A stretch of DNA of 48,320 nucleotides from an uncultured Clostridia bacterium (lineage in GTDB: Bacteria; Bacillota; Clostridia; UBA1381). The stretch is from assembly GCA_944390495.1 (NCBI GenBank), contig CALXQE010000108.1, positions 1 through 48,320 on the forward strand, in the 5' to 3' direction. Made by a program: the position numbers and the translations under genes. Below the pieces are notes generated by a model. It searched no databases. It worked only from the letters and a program-made list of their open reading frames with translations, and had not been told where the DNA came from. Of this stretch, positions 8,718-15,961 are shown one piece after another; within the stretch, counting starts at the first letter, position 1, and each line of letters opens with the position of its first letter.

Positions 8718-9449
8718 ATGAGAGATTTAATTGTAAACGGAAGTGAAAAACTTAATATTAACCTTAATGAAAATCAGGTGCAGCAGCTTATGGATTATGC
8801 CGCTCTCTTAAAAGAGTGGAACGAGAAAATAAATCTTACTGCTATAACTGATGATGAAGGTATTGCAATAAAGCATTTTCTTGATAGTTTAACAGCCATT
8901 AAGACCGGATTTGTGAAAGGCAAAGTGATAGACGTAGGTACAGGTGCAGGATTTCCGGGACTTGTGCTTAAAATTGCCCAGCCTGAAATTAAACTTACAC
9001 TCCTTGACAGTCTTAATAAACGTATAAACTTTCTAAAGGAAGTTTCTCATAACTTAAGCATAGATGAGGGAATAGAATTTATTCATTCACGAGCTGAGGA
9101 CGGAGGAAAAAACAGGAATCTTAGAGGTCAGTTTGATACTGTTGTATCACGGGCTGTTGCAAATTTGACTGTTCTTTCGGAATGGTGCATACCATTTTTG
9201 AAAGAGGGCGGATACTTCCTTGCCTTAAAAGGTCCTTTGGCTGATGAGGAAATAAAAGACGCTAAACGTGCCATAAAAATACTTGGCGGACGTATTGAAG
9301 ATGTGTTTGAGGCTCAAATTCCATTCACAGATTTAAAACATAAGATAATTATTATAAAAAAAGTTGGACAAACTCCGATGAAATATCCAAGAAAGCCTGG
9401 TATTGCGACTAAAACACCTATCGGAACATGTTACAATTTGGCAAAATAA
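8718..9449 (+). CDS. rsmG: 16S rRNA guanine-527 N7-methyltransferase
   Basis: Methylates G527 of 16S rRNA using S-adenosylmethionine. The 243-residue Rossmann methyltransferase shows the SAM motif VIDVGTGAGFPGLVLKIA (~residues 71-88), the following acidic LLDSLNKR strand end and SRAVANL near residue 138. It starts 2 nt after glmM. A parB-like gene follows, reproducing the rsmG-noc order of Firmicutes, but here 317 nt with a structured RNA intervene. Confidence 0.96.
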   Translation: MRDLIVNGSEKLNINLNENQVQQLMDYAALLKEWNEKINLTAITDDEGIAIKHFLDSLTAIKTGFVKGKVIDVGTGAGFPGLVLKIAQPEIKLTLLDSLNKRINFLKEVSHNLSIDEGIEFIHSRAEDGGKNRNLRGQFDTVVSRAVANLTVLSEWCIPFLKEGGYFLALKGPLADEEIKDAKRAIKILGGRIEDVFEAQIPFTDLKHKIIIIKKVGQTPMKYPRKPGIATKTPIGTCYNLAK

Positions 9450-9493
9450 GAAAATAATTAAAATTTATGTCGATTTGAGGGATTTGAATATCC

Positions 9494-9521
9494 TTGCAAT
9501 TAAGTAAAAGTATGCTATAAT
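9494..9521 (+). promoter_or_regulatory. Promoter of the structured RNA before noc
   Basis: -35 TTGCAA (9494-9499), 16-bp spacer, extended -10 TGCTATAAT (9513-9521). Predicted start is at about 9528-9529, exactly at the 5' arm of the first RNA stem. Confidence 0.75.
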
Positions 9522-9528
9522 AATAACT

Positions 9529-9700
9529 GTAAGACAGAACAGTATCAAAAACGGTACATTTAAAACAGGGTTTCCCCAAGGCCCTGTTCTACCCCCAAAA
9601 TTGTCTTACACCTTCCACCACCGAGGGTAAACAGCGGTAATGTACAATAACATCATGTGTAATCATCTTGACGGTACATTATCGCCGGTTTACTCTTTTT
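9529..9700 (+). ncRNA. Unassigned structured RNA or leader between rsmG and noc
   Basis: About 170 nt with its own promoter and terminator and no plausible ORF. A perfect 9-bp outer stem TGTAAGACA (9528-9536) / TGTCTTACA (9602-9610) encloses a hairpin AACAGGG (9564-9570) / CCCTGTT (9582-9588). Unpaired stretches are C-rich: TTCCCC, TACCCCC and CCTTCCACCACC. A second, long hairpin (9623-9645 with 9674-9697) followed by TTTTT forms the terminator. The 10-mer ACGGTACATT occurs at 9551 and 9671, and AATGTAC (9639-9645) can pair with either copy, so two folds are possible. It could be a trans-acting small RNA or an attenuating leader of noc. I do not recognise it as 6S, SRP, tmRNA or a known riboswitch. 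Confidence 0.6.
9623..9700 (+). terminator. Terminator hairpin of the structured RNA
   Basis: Long imperfect stem: 9623-9632 pairs with 9688-9697 and 9634-9645 pairs with 9674-9685, with one small internal loop, a 28-nt apical loop and TTTTT at 9696-9700. It would end the RNA about 66 nt before the noc start. Confidence 0.75.
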
Positions 9701-9723
9701 ATTTGCAAAACATAAACCATATT

Positions 9724-9739
9724 TTTACATAAATGTAAA
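9724..9739. promoter_or_regulatory. Perfect palindrome before noc
   Basis: TTTACAT-AA-ATGTAAA, 7-bp arms with a 2-bp centre, 28 bp before the noc ATG. A weak promoter (-35 TTGCAA at 9703-9708) would place its -10 inside the palindrome, so repressor binding here could control noc. The protein is unknown. Confidence 0.45.
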
Positions 9740-9766
9740 TGAAATACATATAGGAGAAATACTCTC

Positions 9767-10576
9767 ATGATAAACTTTTTGAAAAAGACACATGACATTG
9801 AAAAGACAAAGATAGTATCACTTCCATTATATATGATTGCTCCAAATCCCAATCAGCCAAGACAGTATTTCGATGAAAAGGCTATGGATAAGCTTAAAAA
9901 TTCAATTTTGGAATACGGACTTATTCAGCCGATAACTGTAAGACGCCGAGGCGGTGAATATGAGCTGGTAGCAGGTGAACGACGTTTTCGAGCTATGCAG
10001 ATGGCTGGATTTGACGAGATACCGGCGGTGGTTATAAATGTGGACGAGGACAAGTCTGCGATTATGGCACTTTTAGAAAATCTTCAAAGGGAGGATTTAT
10101 CATTCTTTGAAGTGGCAGAAAGTTATAAAAATCTTATCCGTGAACAGGGGATGACACAAACGGAACTTGCACTTAGAGTAGGGAAAAGTCAATCGTCTGT
10201 TGCAAATAAAATGCGTCTTTTACGACTTCCGTCACTTGTAAAAAAGATGATACGTGATTACGACCTTACAGAACGGCATGCAAGGGCATTACTGCTTTTA
10301 AGTGATGAGGATAAACAGCTTGAGGCTGTAAAAATTGTATGCAGGGATAACCTCAGTGTTCAGCAAACGGAGGAATTGGTACGTAAAATGCGTAAGGAGA
10401 AGGTTAAGCCAATAGACAAACTTCGTGTAACAACGGCAAATGATGTTAAAGTATTTAAAAATACAGTAAAACGTGCAGTAGATATGATGACAAAAAGCGG
10501 AATAGATGCACAGCTTGAGGAAAATTCCTTTGACTGGGGAACGGAATGCACAATTAAAATAAAAAAACAAAAATAA
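9767..10576 (+). CDS. noc: ParB-family nucleoid occlusion protein Noc (or a ParB paralogue)
   Basis: CTP-switch DNA clamp that binds chromosome sites and, in Noc, tethers DNA to the membrane to block division over the nucleoid. The 269 residues show the ParB/Srx CTP motifs GERRFRA (70-76) and ENLQRED (104-110), a helix-turn-helix at ~129-152 (MTQTELALRVGKSQSSVANK) and a dimerising C-terminus. A short N-terminal MINFLKK segment could be the amphipathic membrane helix of Noc. Position after rsmG and the C-terminal sequence favour Noc over Spo0J/ParB, and no parA is adjacent. A TAGGAGAAATACTCTC ribosome site sets the start. Confidence 0.85.
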   Translation: MINFLKKTHDIEKTKIVSLPLYMIAPNPNQPRQYFDEKAMDKLKNSILEYGLIQPITVRRRGGEYELVAGERRFRAMQMAGFDEIPAVVINVDEDKSAIMALLENLQREDLSFFEVAESYKNLIREQGMTQTELALRVGKSQSSVANKMRLLRLPSLVKKMIRDYDLTERHARALLLLSDEDKQLEAVKIVCRDNLSVQQTEELVRKMRKEKVKPIDKLRVTTANDVKVFKNTVKRAVDMMTKSGIDAQLEENSFDWGTECTIKIKKQK

Positions 10577-10579
10577 TAT

Positions 10580-10611
10580 ATACCCTCTGCAAAAATGCAG
10601 GGGGTATTTTT
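10580..10611 (+). terminator. Terminator after noc
   Basis: Strong stem ATACCCTCTGC / GCAGGGGGTAT with a short A-rich loop, then TTTTTG. Confidence 0.88.
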
Positions 10612-10622
10612 GTCTGTAACTG

Positions 10623-10651
10623 TTGTGAAAATATGAAAAATATGTTATTAT
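10623..10651 (+). promoter_or_regulatory. Promoter of the MATE-galactanase unit
   Basis: -35 TTGTGA (10623-10628), 17-bp spacer, extended -10 TGTTATTAT (10643-10651), 27 bp before the MATE ATG. Confidence 0.65.
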
Positions 10652-10677
10652 AAATATCTAAGAGAGGTGTATATATA

Positions 10678-12024
10678 ATGAAACAGAACAGACTTGAAAC
10701 AGAACCGATAGGAAAATTAATATTGCAGCTTGCAATACCGACGGTGCTTGCTCAGCTGGTAAATCTTCTTTACAACATAGTTGACAGAATATACGTGGGA
10801 CGAATTCCGGGAGAGGGGTCACTTGCCCTTGCTGGATTGGGCGTAACATTTCCTATAATTTTACTTGTGTCTGCATTTGCATCTTTAGCCGGAATGGGCG
10901 GTGCGTCAAGGGCGGCAGTGTGTATGGGTGCAAAGGACAACGAAAGAGCAGAAAAGATACTTGGTAACTCTACAATGCTTCTTATAGTGTTTGCCGTAGT
11001 CCTTGCTGTTGTATTTATAATTACAAAAGATCCTATACTTTTAACATTTGGTGCAAGTGAAACAACACTTCCATACGCATCGGATTACATAACCATTTAT
11101 CTTATAGGAACTGTATTTGTTCAGATTGCCCTTGGACTTAATATGTTTATTACTAATCAGGGTTTTTCAAAAACAAGTATGATGACTGTTTGTATAGGTG
11201 CAATTATAAATATTATCCTTGACCCAATATTTATTTACGGATTTAATATGGGAGTTAAAGGAGCGGCACTTGCTACAATTATGTCCCAGGCAGTATCGTG
11301 TATATGGGTTTTAAAGTTTCTTACAGGTAAGAAAACAATTCTTAAAATTAAACTTAAAAATCTTATTCCTGATTGGAATATAATAGGTTTAATACTGTCT
11401 TTAGGTGTTTCGCCGTTTATAATGCAGATGACGGAATGTTTAATTCAGCTTACATTTAATAACGGTATGTTAAAATACGGAAATGACTTATATGTAGCAC
11501 TGATGTCTATTTTGTTTAGCTTAACACAGCTTATATGGATGCCTCTTCAGGGATTTGCTCAAGGGTCACAGCCTGTTGTTGGGTATAATTACGGTGCAGG
11601 CAGAATAGACAGAGTAAAAAAAGCATTTAAAGTACAATTTACAATAAGCCTTGCATTTTCGCTTGTTGCAATAGGAATTGTTGAGTTATTCCCTAAAATA
11701 TTTATGGGATTGTTTACAAATGATCCGGAGCTTATTAATATAGGTGTTAATACTACACGTCTTTTCCTTGCAGGTATGGCACTTATGGGTGCACAAAGTG
11801 CATGTCAGCAGACATTTTTGGCATTGGGTGAGGCGAAAATATCTGTATTTTTAGCATGTCTTAGAAAGGTAATTTTACTTTTGCCTTTAGCACTTATATT
11901 ACCTAAAATTGGAGGTTTAGGTGTATGGGGACTTTTATTGGCAGAGCCTGTAAGTGACGTTATTGCGGCTACATGCACAACTACTATGTTTGCAATAAGA
12001 AGTAAAAAACTTCTTAAAAAATAA
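10678..12024 (+). CDS. MATE-family multidrug/metabolite exporter
   Basis: Inner-membrane antiporter that exports small cationic or aromatic compounds using Na+ or H+. The 448 residues hold twelve hydrophobic segments in two related halves, each starting with a PTVLAQLVNLLYNIVDRIYVGR-like or ISPFIMQMTECLIQL-like helix. The first has the VDRIYVGRIPG loop typical of the MepA/DinF-like branch. Start is ATG after AAGAGAGGTGTATATA. The galactanase begins 20 nt downstream without a promoter or terminator between them, so both are probably on one mRNA. Substrate is unknown; a link to galactan use is only suggested by position. Confidence 0.9.
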   Translation: MKQNRLETEPIGKLILQLAIPTVLAQLVNLLYNIVDRIYVGRIPGEGSLALAGLGVTFPIILLVSAFASLAGMGGASRAAVCMGAKDNERAEKILGNSTMLLIVFAVVLAVVFIITKDPILLTFGASETTLPYASDYITIYLIGTVFVQIALGLNMFITNQGFSKTSMMTVCIGAIINIILDPIFIYGFNMGVKGAALATIMSQAVSCIWVLKFLTGKKTILKIKLKNLIPDWNIIGLILSLGVSPFIMQMTECLIQLTFNNGMLKYGNDLYVALMSILFSLTQLIWMPLQGFAQGSQPVVGYNYGAGRIDRVKKAFKVQFTISLAFSLVAIGIVELFPKIFMGLFTNDPELINIGVNTTRLFLAGMALMGAQSACQQTFLALGEAKISVFLACLRKVILLLPLALILPKIGGLGVWGLLLAEPVSDVIAATCTTTMFAIRSKKLLKK

Positions 12025-12043
12025 ATAAAAAGGAGAGAGGAAT

Positions 12044-13963
12044 ATGAAAAAACTATTTATGTTACTTGCAGTAATGACAGTCTTTTCTGCAAGTGCGTAT
12101 GCACAGACAGTTGACATTTCAGGCGATGTGTCAAATGGAAAAACGGTTGAGGTAACGGGACTTGAGGACGGATTTTATGACCTTACTGCAACGTGTAAAA
12201 ACACTGCTGTAAGTGCTGATACATACTTGTATGGTGAATCAGCAGGTTATACAAAGGCAAGTACAGTTTTGCCACTGTCGCAGGACGGAGTAACCGTAAC
12301 GGTAAAGGGTATTGGCGTAAGCGGCGGTAAATGTGAAATAGGTGTTATGACAGACGGAAATTCAGTTATTGAAATATCTGACGTAAATCTTGAAAAGTCG
12401 GAGGAATTTAACTTTATTACCGGCGGTGATATGACAGAGGTAAACTATATAGAAAGTCTTGGCGGTGAGTATAAGGACAGTGACGGAAATAAAGTAGATG
12501 TATTTGAATACCTTGCAGATAACGGAGTTAATATGGCAAGAATACGTCTTAGCAATACGACAGGTAAGGGAACCGGTGACGGTACATATTATCTTCCCGA
12601 AGGATTTCAAGATGAAGAGGATTGCTTAAAACTTGCTAAAAGAGCAAAGGACGCCGGTATGGGAATACAGTTTACCTTTAACTATTCAGATTACTGGTCA
12701 AACGGTACACGTCAGATTATTCCGTCCCAGTGGGCAAAACAAATTAAAGAAGAACTTGGCTATGACGTTAAGGACGCTGACTTTTTAAATTCAATGACAG
12801 ATACACAGAAAAAGGAAATACAGGATAAACTTGTTACAATCATTTATAATTATACATACGATATAATGTCAAAATTAAAGGCACAGGATACAGTTCCTGA
12901 ATACGTTTCCCTTGGAAATGAAATTAACGGCGGTTTGCTGTTTCCGTTTGGTAATGCGTATGCTGCGAATATGAGTAAAAAGGACCTTGAATTAACTTTT
13001 GAATCAGATAAAGATTATGAGGAAATAAAGCAATACGGTTTTGTTACATGCGATGATGAAATGGCATATCTGATTGAATTTTTAAAGAGCGGATATAAGG
13101 CTGTTAAGGATGTATCGCCTGAGACACAGGTTATTATCCATTTTGCAACTGAAGGTGAAAATGGTTCAATAAAAGACAGCAGATATACATGGATTTTTGA
13201 CGAATTTGTAAAGAAAGGAGTTATGGACGAAATTGCTGACGTATTGGGTGCTTCATATTATCCAGCGTGGTCAAATTCAACTGCGTCGGCGATGGCTGAT
13301 TTTTGTGAGAGAATGTACGCAAAGTATGGAAAGCCGGTTATGATCATGGAAACAGGCTATAATTGGAATCCTACACGTAAAGACGGATACCAAGGACAGC
13401 TTGTGGATATTGACGCATATAAGGATATATACCCGCCGACACAAGAGGGACATGCGGGATATATGGCAGAACTTTTTAACGAACTTAAAGGTGCAGGGGG
13501 AAGCTGTGTAGGAGTGCTGTACTGGGATCCTTGTATGATACATGTGGAGGATCCGGAAAAGGAAAATGCTTCATTGTCAGGCTGGGCAATTCGTGAAAGT
13601 GATGATAAGAACGATGCTAATGTAGTTGAAAATACAACGCTGTTTGATTTTGACGGTAAGGCTATAAAATCAGTCGGTGTATTCAAAAATTCCATGAACA
13701 GTGAAAAGAAAAACGGACTTAGCGGTAATGTTACAACAGATGGCAACAAAGTTTCGGCAACTGTAACAAATAATTCATCAAGCGAAAAAAAGGCAAATTT
13801 ATATCTTGCAGTTTATGATAAAGACGGTGTACTGACAAATGTCAAAATAGATTCAAAGTCAGTACAGGCTGGTGGAAGTGTTGATCTTAGTATAGATGGT
13901 GATTTAAGCGGTATTTATAAGACATTTTTATGGAATGGTGAAAATTTTGCACCAATAAATTAA
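12044..13963 (+). CDS. Secreted endo-beta-1,4-galactanase, GH53
   Basis: Cleaves beta-1,4-galactan side chains of pectin (rhamnogalacturonan I) outside the cell. A signal peptide (MKKLFMLLAV...SAYA, cleavage after residue 20) is followed by a beta-rich module at ~22-118 that resembles the carbohydrate-binding modules placed N-terminally in GH53 enzymes. The GH53 catalytic barrel spans ~122-520. The acid/base glutamate is in SLGNEINGG (Glu293) and the nucleophile in MIMETGYNW (Glu436). A C-terminal beta-sandwich-like tail (~545-639) with many Ser/Asn follows. No cell-wall anchor or transmembrane helix is visible, so it is secreted free or held by its modules. The RBS is AAAGGAGAGAGGAAT. Confidence 0.94.
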   Translation: MKKLFMLLAVMTVFSASAYAQTVDISGDVSNGKTVEVTGLEDGFYDLTATCKNTAVSADTYLYGESAGYTKASTVLPLSQDGVTVTVKGIGVSGGKCEIGVMTDGNSVIEISDVNLEKSEEFNFITGGDMTEVNYIESLGGEYKDSDGNKVDVFEYLADNGVNMARIRLSNTTGKGTGDGTYYLPEGFQDEEDCLKLAKRAKDAGMGIQFTFNYSDYWSNGTRQIIPSQWAKQIKEELGYDVKDADFLNSMTDTQKKEIQDKLVTIIYNYTYDIMSKLKAQDTVPEYVSLGNEINGGLLFPFGNAYAANMSKKDLELTFESDKDYEEIKQYGFVTCDDEMAYLIEFLKSGYKAVKDVSPETQVIIHFATEGENGSIKDSRYTWIFDEFVKKGVMDEIADVLGASYYPAWSNSTASAMADFCERMYAKYGKPVMIMETGYNWNPTRKDGYQGQLVDIDAYKDIYPPTQEGHAGYMAELFNELKGAGGSCVGVLYWDPCMIHVEDPEKENASLSGWAIRESDDKNDANVVENTTLFDFDGKAIKSVGVFKNSMNSEKKNGLSGNVTTDGNKVSATVTNNSSSEKKANLYLAVYDKDGVLTNVKIDSKSVQAGGSVDLSIDGDLSGIYKTFLWNGENFAPIN

Positions 13964-13973
13964 TAACATATCT

Positions 13974-14008
13974 AAAAGCCGACTTTTGTATAAAAAGTCG
14001 GCTTTTTT
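13974..14008 (+). terminator. Terminator after galactanase
   Basis: Stem AAAAGCCGACTTTT / AAAAGTCGGCTTTT with a short loop and a T6 run. It separates the enzyme from the transporter genes. Confidence 0.88.
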
Positions 14009-14028
14009 GTGTAAAAAACGTAATTTAA

Positions 14029-14057
14029 TTGACATGTTGCATAAAAAATGGTAATAT
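14029..14057 (+). promoter_or_regulatory. Promoter of the ABC sugar transporter operon
   Basis: -35 TTGACA (14029-14034), 17-bp spacer, -10 TAATAT (14052-14057); an alternative TATAAT at 14055-14060 has a 20-bp spacer. The transporter can therefore be regulated apart from the galactanase. Confidence 0.7.
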
Positions 14058-14096
14058 AATGCATATGGAATTATAAATAAAGGGGGTAAGTGTTTT

Positions 14097-15050
14097 TTGA
14101 AGGTAAAAGAAAAAACAGAGGGTAAAATTAAAGCAAAAACAGGGAAAAACGGATTTATGTATTACTTAAAAAGAGATTGGCAGCTGTACATATTATTGCT
14201 TTTTCCTCTTGTGTTTGCATTAGTATTTAAGTTTCTTCCTCTTTTAGGACTTTCAGTTGCATTTTTAGATTATGATGTTGTGGGTGGTTTTGAAAGAGCA
14301 AAATTCATAGGTTTTGACGCATTTATAGAAATCTTTAAGATGAAAGATTTTTATATAGCACTTAGAAATACTATAATGCTTAACGGACTTGACCTTATTG
14401 TAGGATTCCCGGCACCTATTATACTTGCGATACTTTTAAATGAAATACGAAATAAATATTTTAAACGTGTCACGCAAACTGTACTATACTTACCTCACTT
14501 TTTATCATGGGTAATTATAGCAGGTATATTTTATCAGCTTTTATCCCCGTCAACGGGATATGTAAACGTGCTTATACAGCGTTACGGCGGCGAAAGTATA
14601 CCGTTTCTTACAGAAAAATGGCACTGGCTTGTATCTTACTGCTTGATAGGCGTATGGCAGAGCATGGGTTGGGGTACGATTATCTACCTTGCAGCTATTA
14701 CAGGTATAAACGGAGATCTTTATGAAGCGGCAACGGTTGACGGTGCAGGCAGATGGAGAAAAATATGGTACATAACTCTTCCTTGTATTCGTTCAACAAT
14801 AGTCGTAATGCTTATTATGAGTCTGGGACGAATTTTGGGAATATCATTTGAACGTCCATATACATTGGACAATCCTCTTGTAAGAGATTTCTCCGATGTT
14901 ATATCAACCTTTGTATATAGAGTCGGTTTGCAGTCACACAGATATAACATTGCAACAGCTGTGGGCTTATTCCAGTCTGTTGTAGGACTTATCTTCGTAT
15001 TTGCGTCTGATAAGTTTGCAAAACTTATGGGAGAGGACGGTATAATATGA
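14097..15050 (+). CDS. ABC transporter permease, LplB/YteP type
   Basis: First membrane subunit of a CUT1-type oligosaccharide importer. The 317 residues contain six transmembrane segments and the ATPase-coupling EAA loop EAATVDGAGRWRKIWYITLP (~residues 208-227). Start is an uncommon TTG at 14097, about 10 nt after AGGGGGT; the next in-frame Met (residue 21, MYYLKRDWQ) is possible but farther from the ribosome site. The stop overlaps the next gene's ATG by 4 nt (ATGA). Close relatives import pectin-derived rhamnogalacturonan or galacturonate oligomers or other plant oligosaccharides. Galacto-oligosaccharide is inferred from the neighbouring GH53. Confidence 0.92.
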   Translation: MKVKEKTEGKIKAKTGKNGFMYYLKRDWQLYILLLFPLVFALVFKFLPLLGLSVAFLDYDVVGGFERAKFIGFDAFIEIFKMKDFYIALRNTIMLNGLDLIVGFPAPIILAILLNEIRNKYFKRVTQTVLYLPHFLSWVIIAGIFYQLLSPSTGYVNVLIQRYGGESIPFLTEKWHWLVSYCLIGVWQSMGWGTIIYLAAITGINGDLYEAATVDGAGRWRKIWYITLPCIRSTIVVMLIMSLGRILGISFERPYTLDNPLVRDFSDVISTFVYRVGLQSHRYNIATAVGLFQSVVGLIFVFASDKFAKLMGEDGII

Positions 15051-15925
15051 TTAAAAGAAATGTATCAGATGTTTTAACAGATATTCTTATATATCTGTTT
15101 ATAGGAATTTTATCGCTTATATGCCTTATTCCCTTTGTACATGTACTGTCTGTATCAATAAGCGGTAACGGTGCAGTTATGTCAAATGAGGTGTTTTTAA
15201 TACCTAAGGATTTTAATTTAGAGGCATACAAAACAGTGTTCGGCGATTCTGCAATGATGCGTTCACTGTGGTTTTCGGTGTTTATAACAGTTGCATTTAC
15301 GGCACTTGGTATGTTTCTTACAACATGCGGTGCGTTTGCACTGTCAAGAAAACGCTTAAAGGGCAGACGTGTAGTAGGAGTATTGTTCCTTGTTACCATG
15401 TATTTTTCAGCCGGAACAATTCCTGACTACATACTTATGAGTCAGCTGCATCTTATTAATACAGCGGCTGTTTTGATTTTGCCACTGGCATTTTCAGCAT
15501 ATAACCTTATAATACTTCGTACATTTATGCAAAACAGCGTACCGCAAAGTCTTGAAGAAGCGGCGGCAATAGACGGCTGTAACGATTTTATTGTTTTAAT
15601 AAGAATTGTACTTCCATTGTCTGTTCCTGTACTTGCAACTTTGGCACTATTTTATGCAGTCGGCAGATGGAATACATTCCAAGACGCTTTGTACTTTATT
15701 ACAAAGTCACCGCTTAAGCCTTTGCAGCTAAAGCTTTATGAACTTGTAAATGCAGCAGGTGCACAGGCGTCTGTTTCACAGGAAATTGCCGGTGAGAGTA
15801 TGCAGGCAGAGGAGGTTTTAAAGTCTGCTTGTATTATGTTTGCAACTATTCCTATCGTAATAGTATATCCGTTTATACAAAAGTACTTTGTTAAGGGTGT
15901 TATGATAGGTGCGGTTAAGGAGTAA
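15047..15925 (+). CDS. ABC transporter permease, YtcP type
   Basis: Second membrane subunit of the same importer. The 292-residue protein has six hydrophobic segments and the coupling loop EEAAAIDGCNDFIVLIRIVLPLS (~residues 165-187). It is translationally coupled to the first permease through a 4-nt overlap. The PFIQKYFVKGVMIGAVKE C-terminus is the standard ending of this family. No ATPase gene follows, so a shared ATPase must energise it. Confidence 0.93.
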   Translation: MIKRNVSDVLTDILIYLFIGILSLICLIPFVHVLSVSISGNGAVMSNEVFLIPKDFNLEAYKTVFGDSAMMRSLWFSVFITVAFTALGMFLTTCGAFALSRKRLKGRRVVGVLFLVTMYFSAGTIPDYILMSQLHLINTAAVLILPLAFSAYNLIILRTFMQNSVPQSLEEAAAIDGCNDFIVLIRIVLPLSVPVLATLALFYAVGRWNTFQDALYFITKSPLKPLQLKLYELVNAAGAQASVSQEIAGESMQAEEVLKSACIMFATIPIVIVYPFIQKYFVKGVMIGAVKE

Positions 15926-15961
15926 ATAAATTTTAAATTAAAGAAAGAGGGGAATTTTTAA

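Noticed and set aside
9528..9700. 6S RNA, SRP RNA, tmRNA, T-box or a known riboswitch
   Set aside because: The 5' arm closes on 9602-9610 rather than on the RNA's 3' end, as 6S would. SRP's GGAAG tetraloop domain, the tmRNA tag frame and the T-box GGTGG core are not present.
9450..10576. parS or Noc-binding site near noc
   Set aside because: Neither the TGTTTCACGTGAAACA nor the ATTTCCCGGGAAAT type was seen by eye in this stretch.
13357..13749. Minus-strand ORF of 130 codons inside galactanase
   Set aside because: Low-complexity Ser-rich shadow of the GH53 gene.
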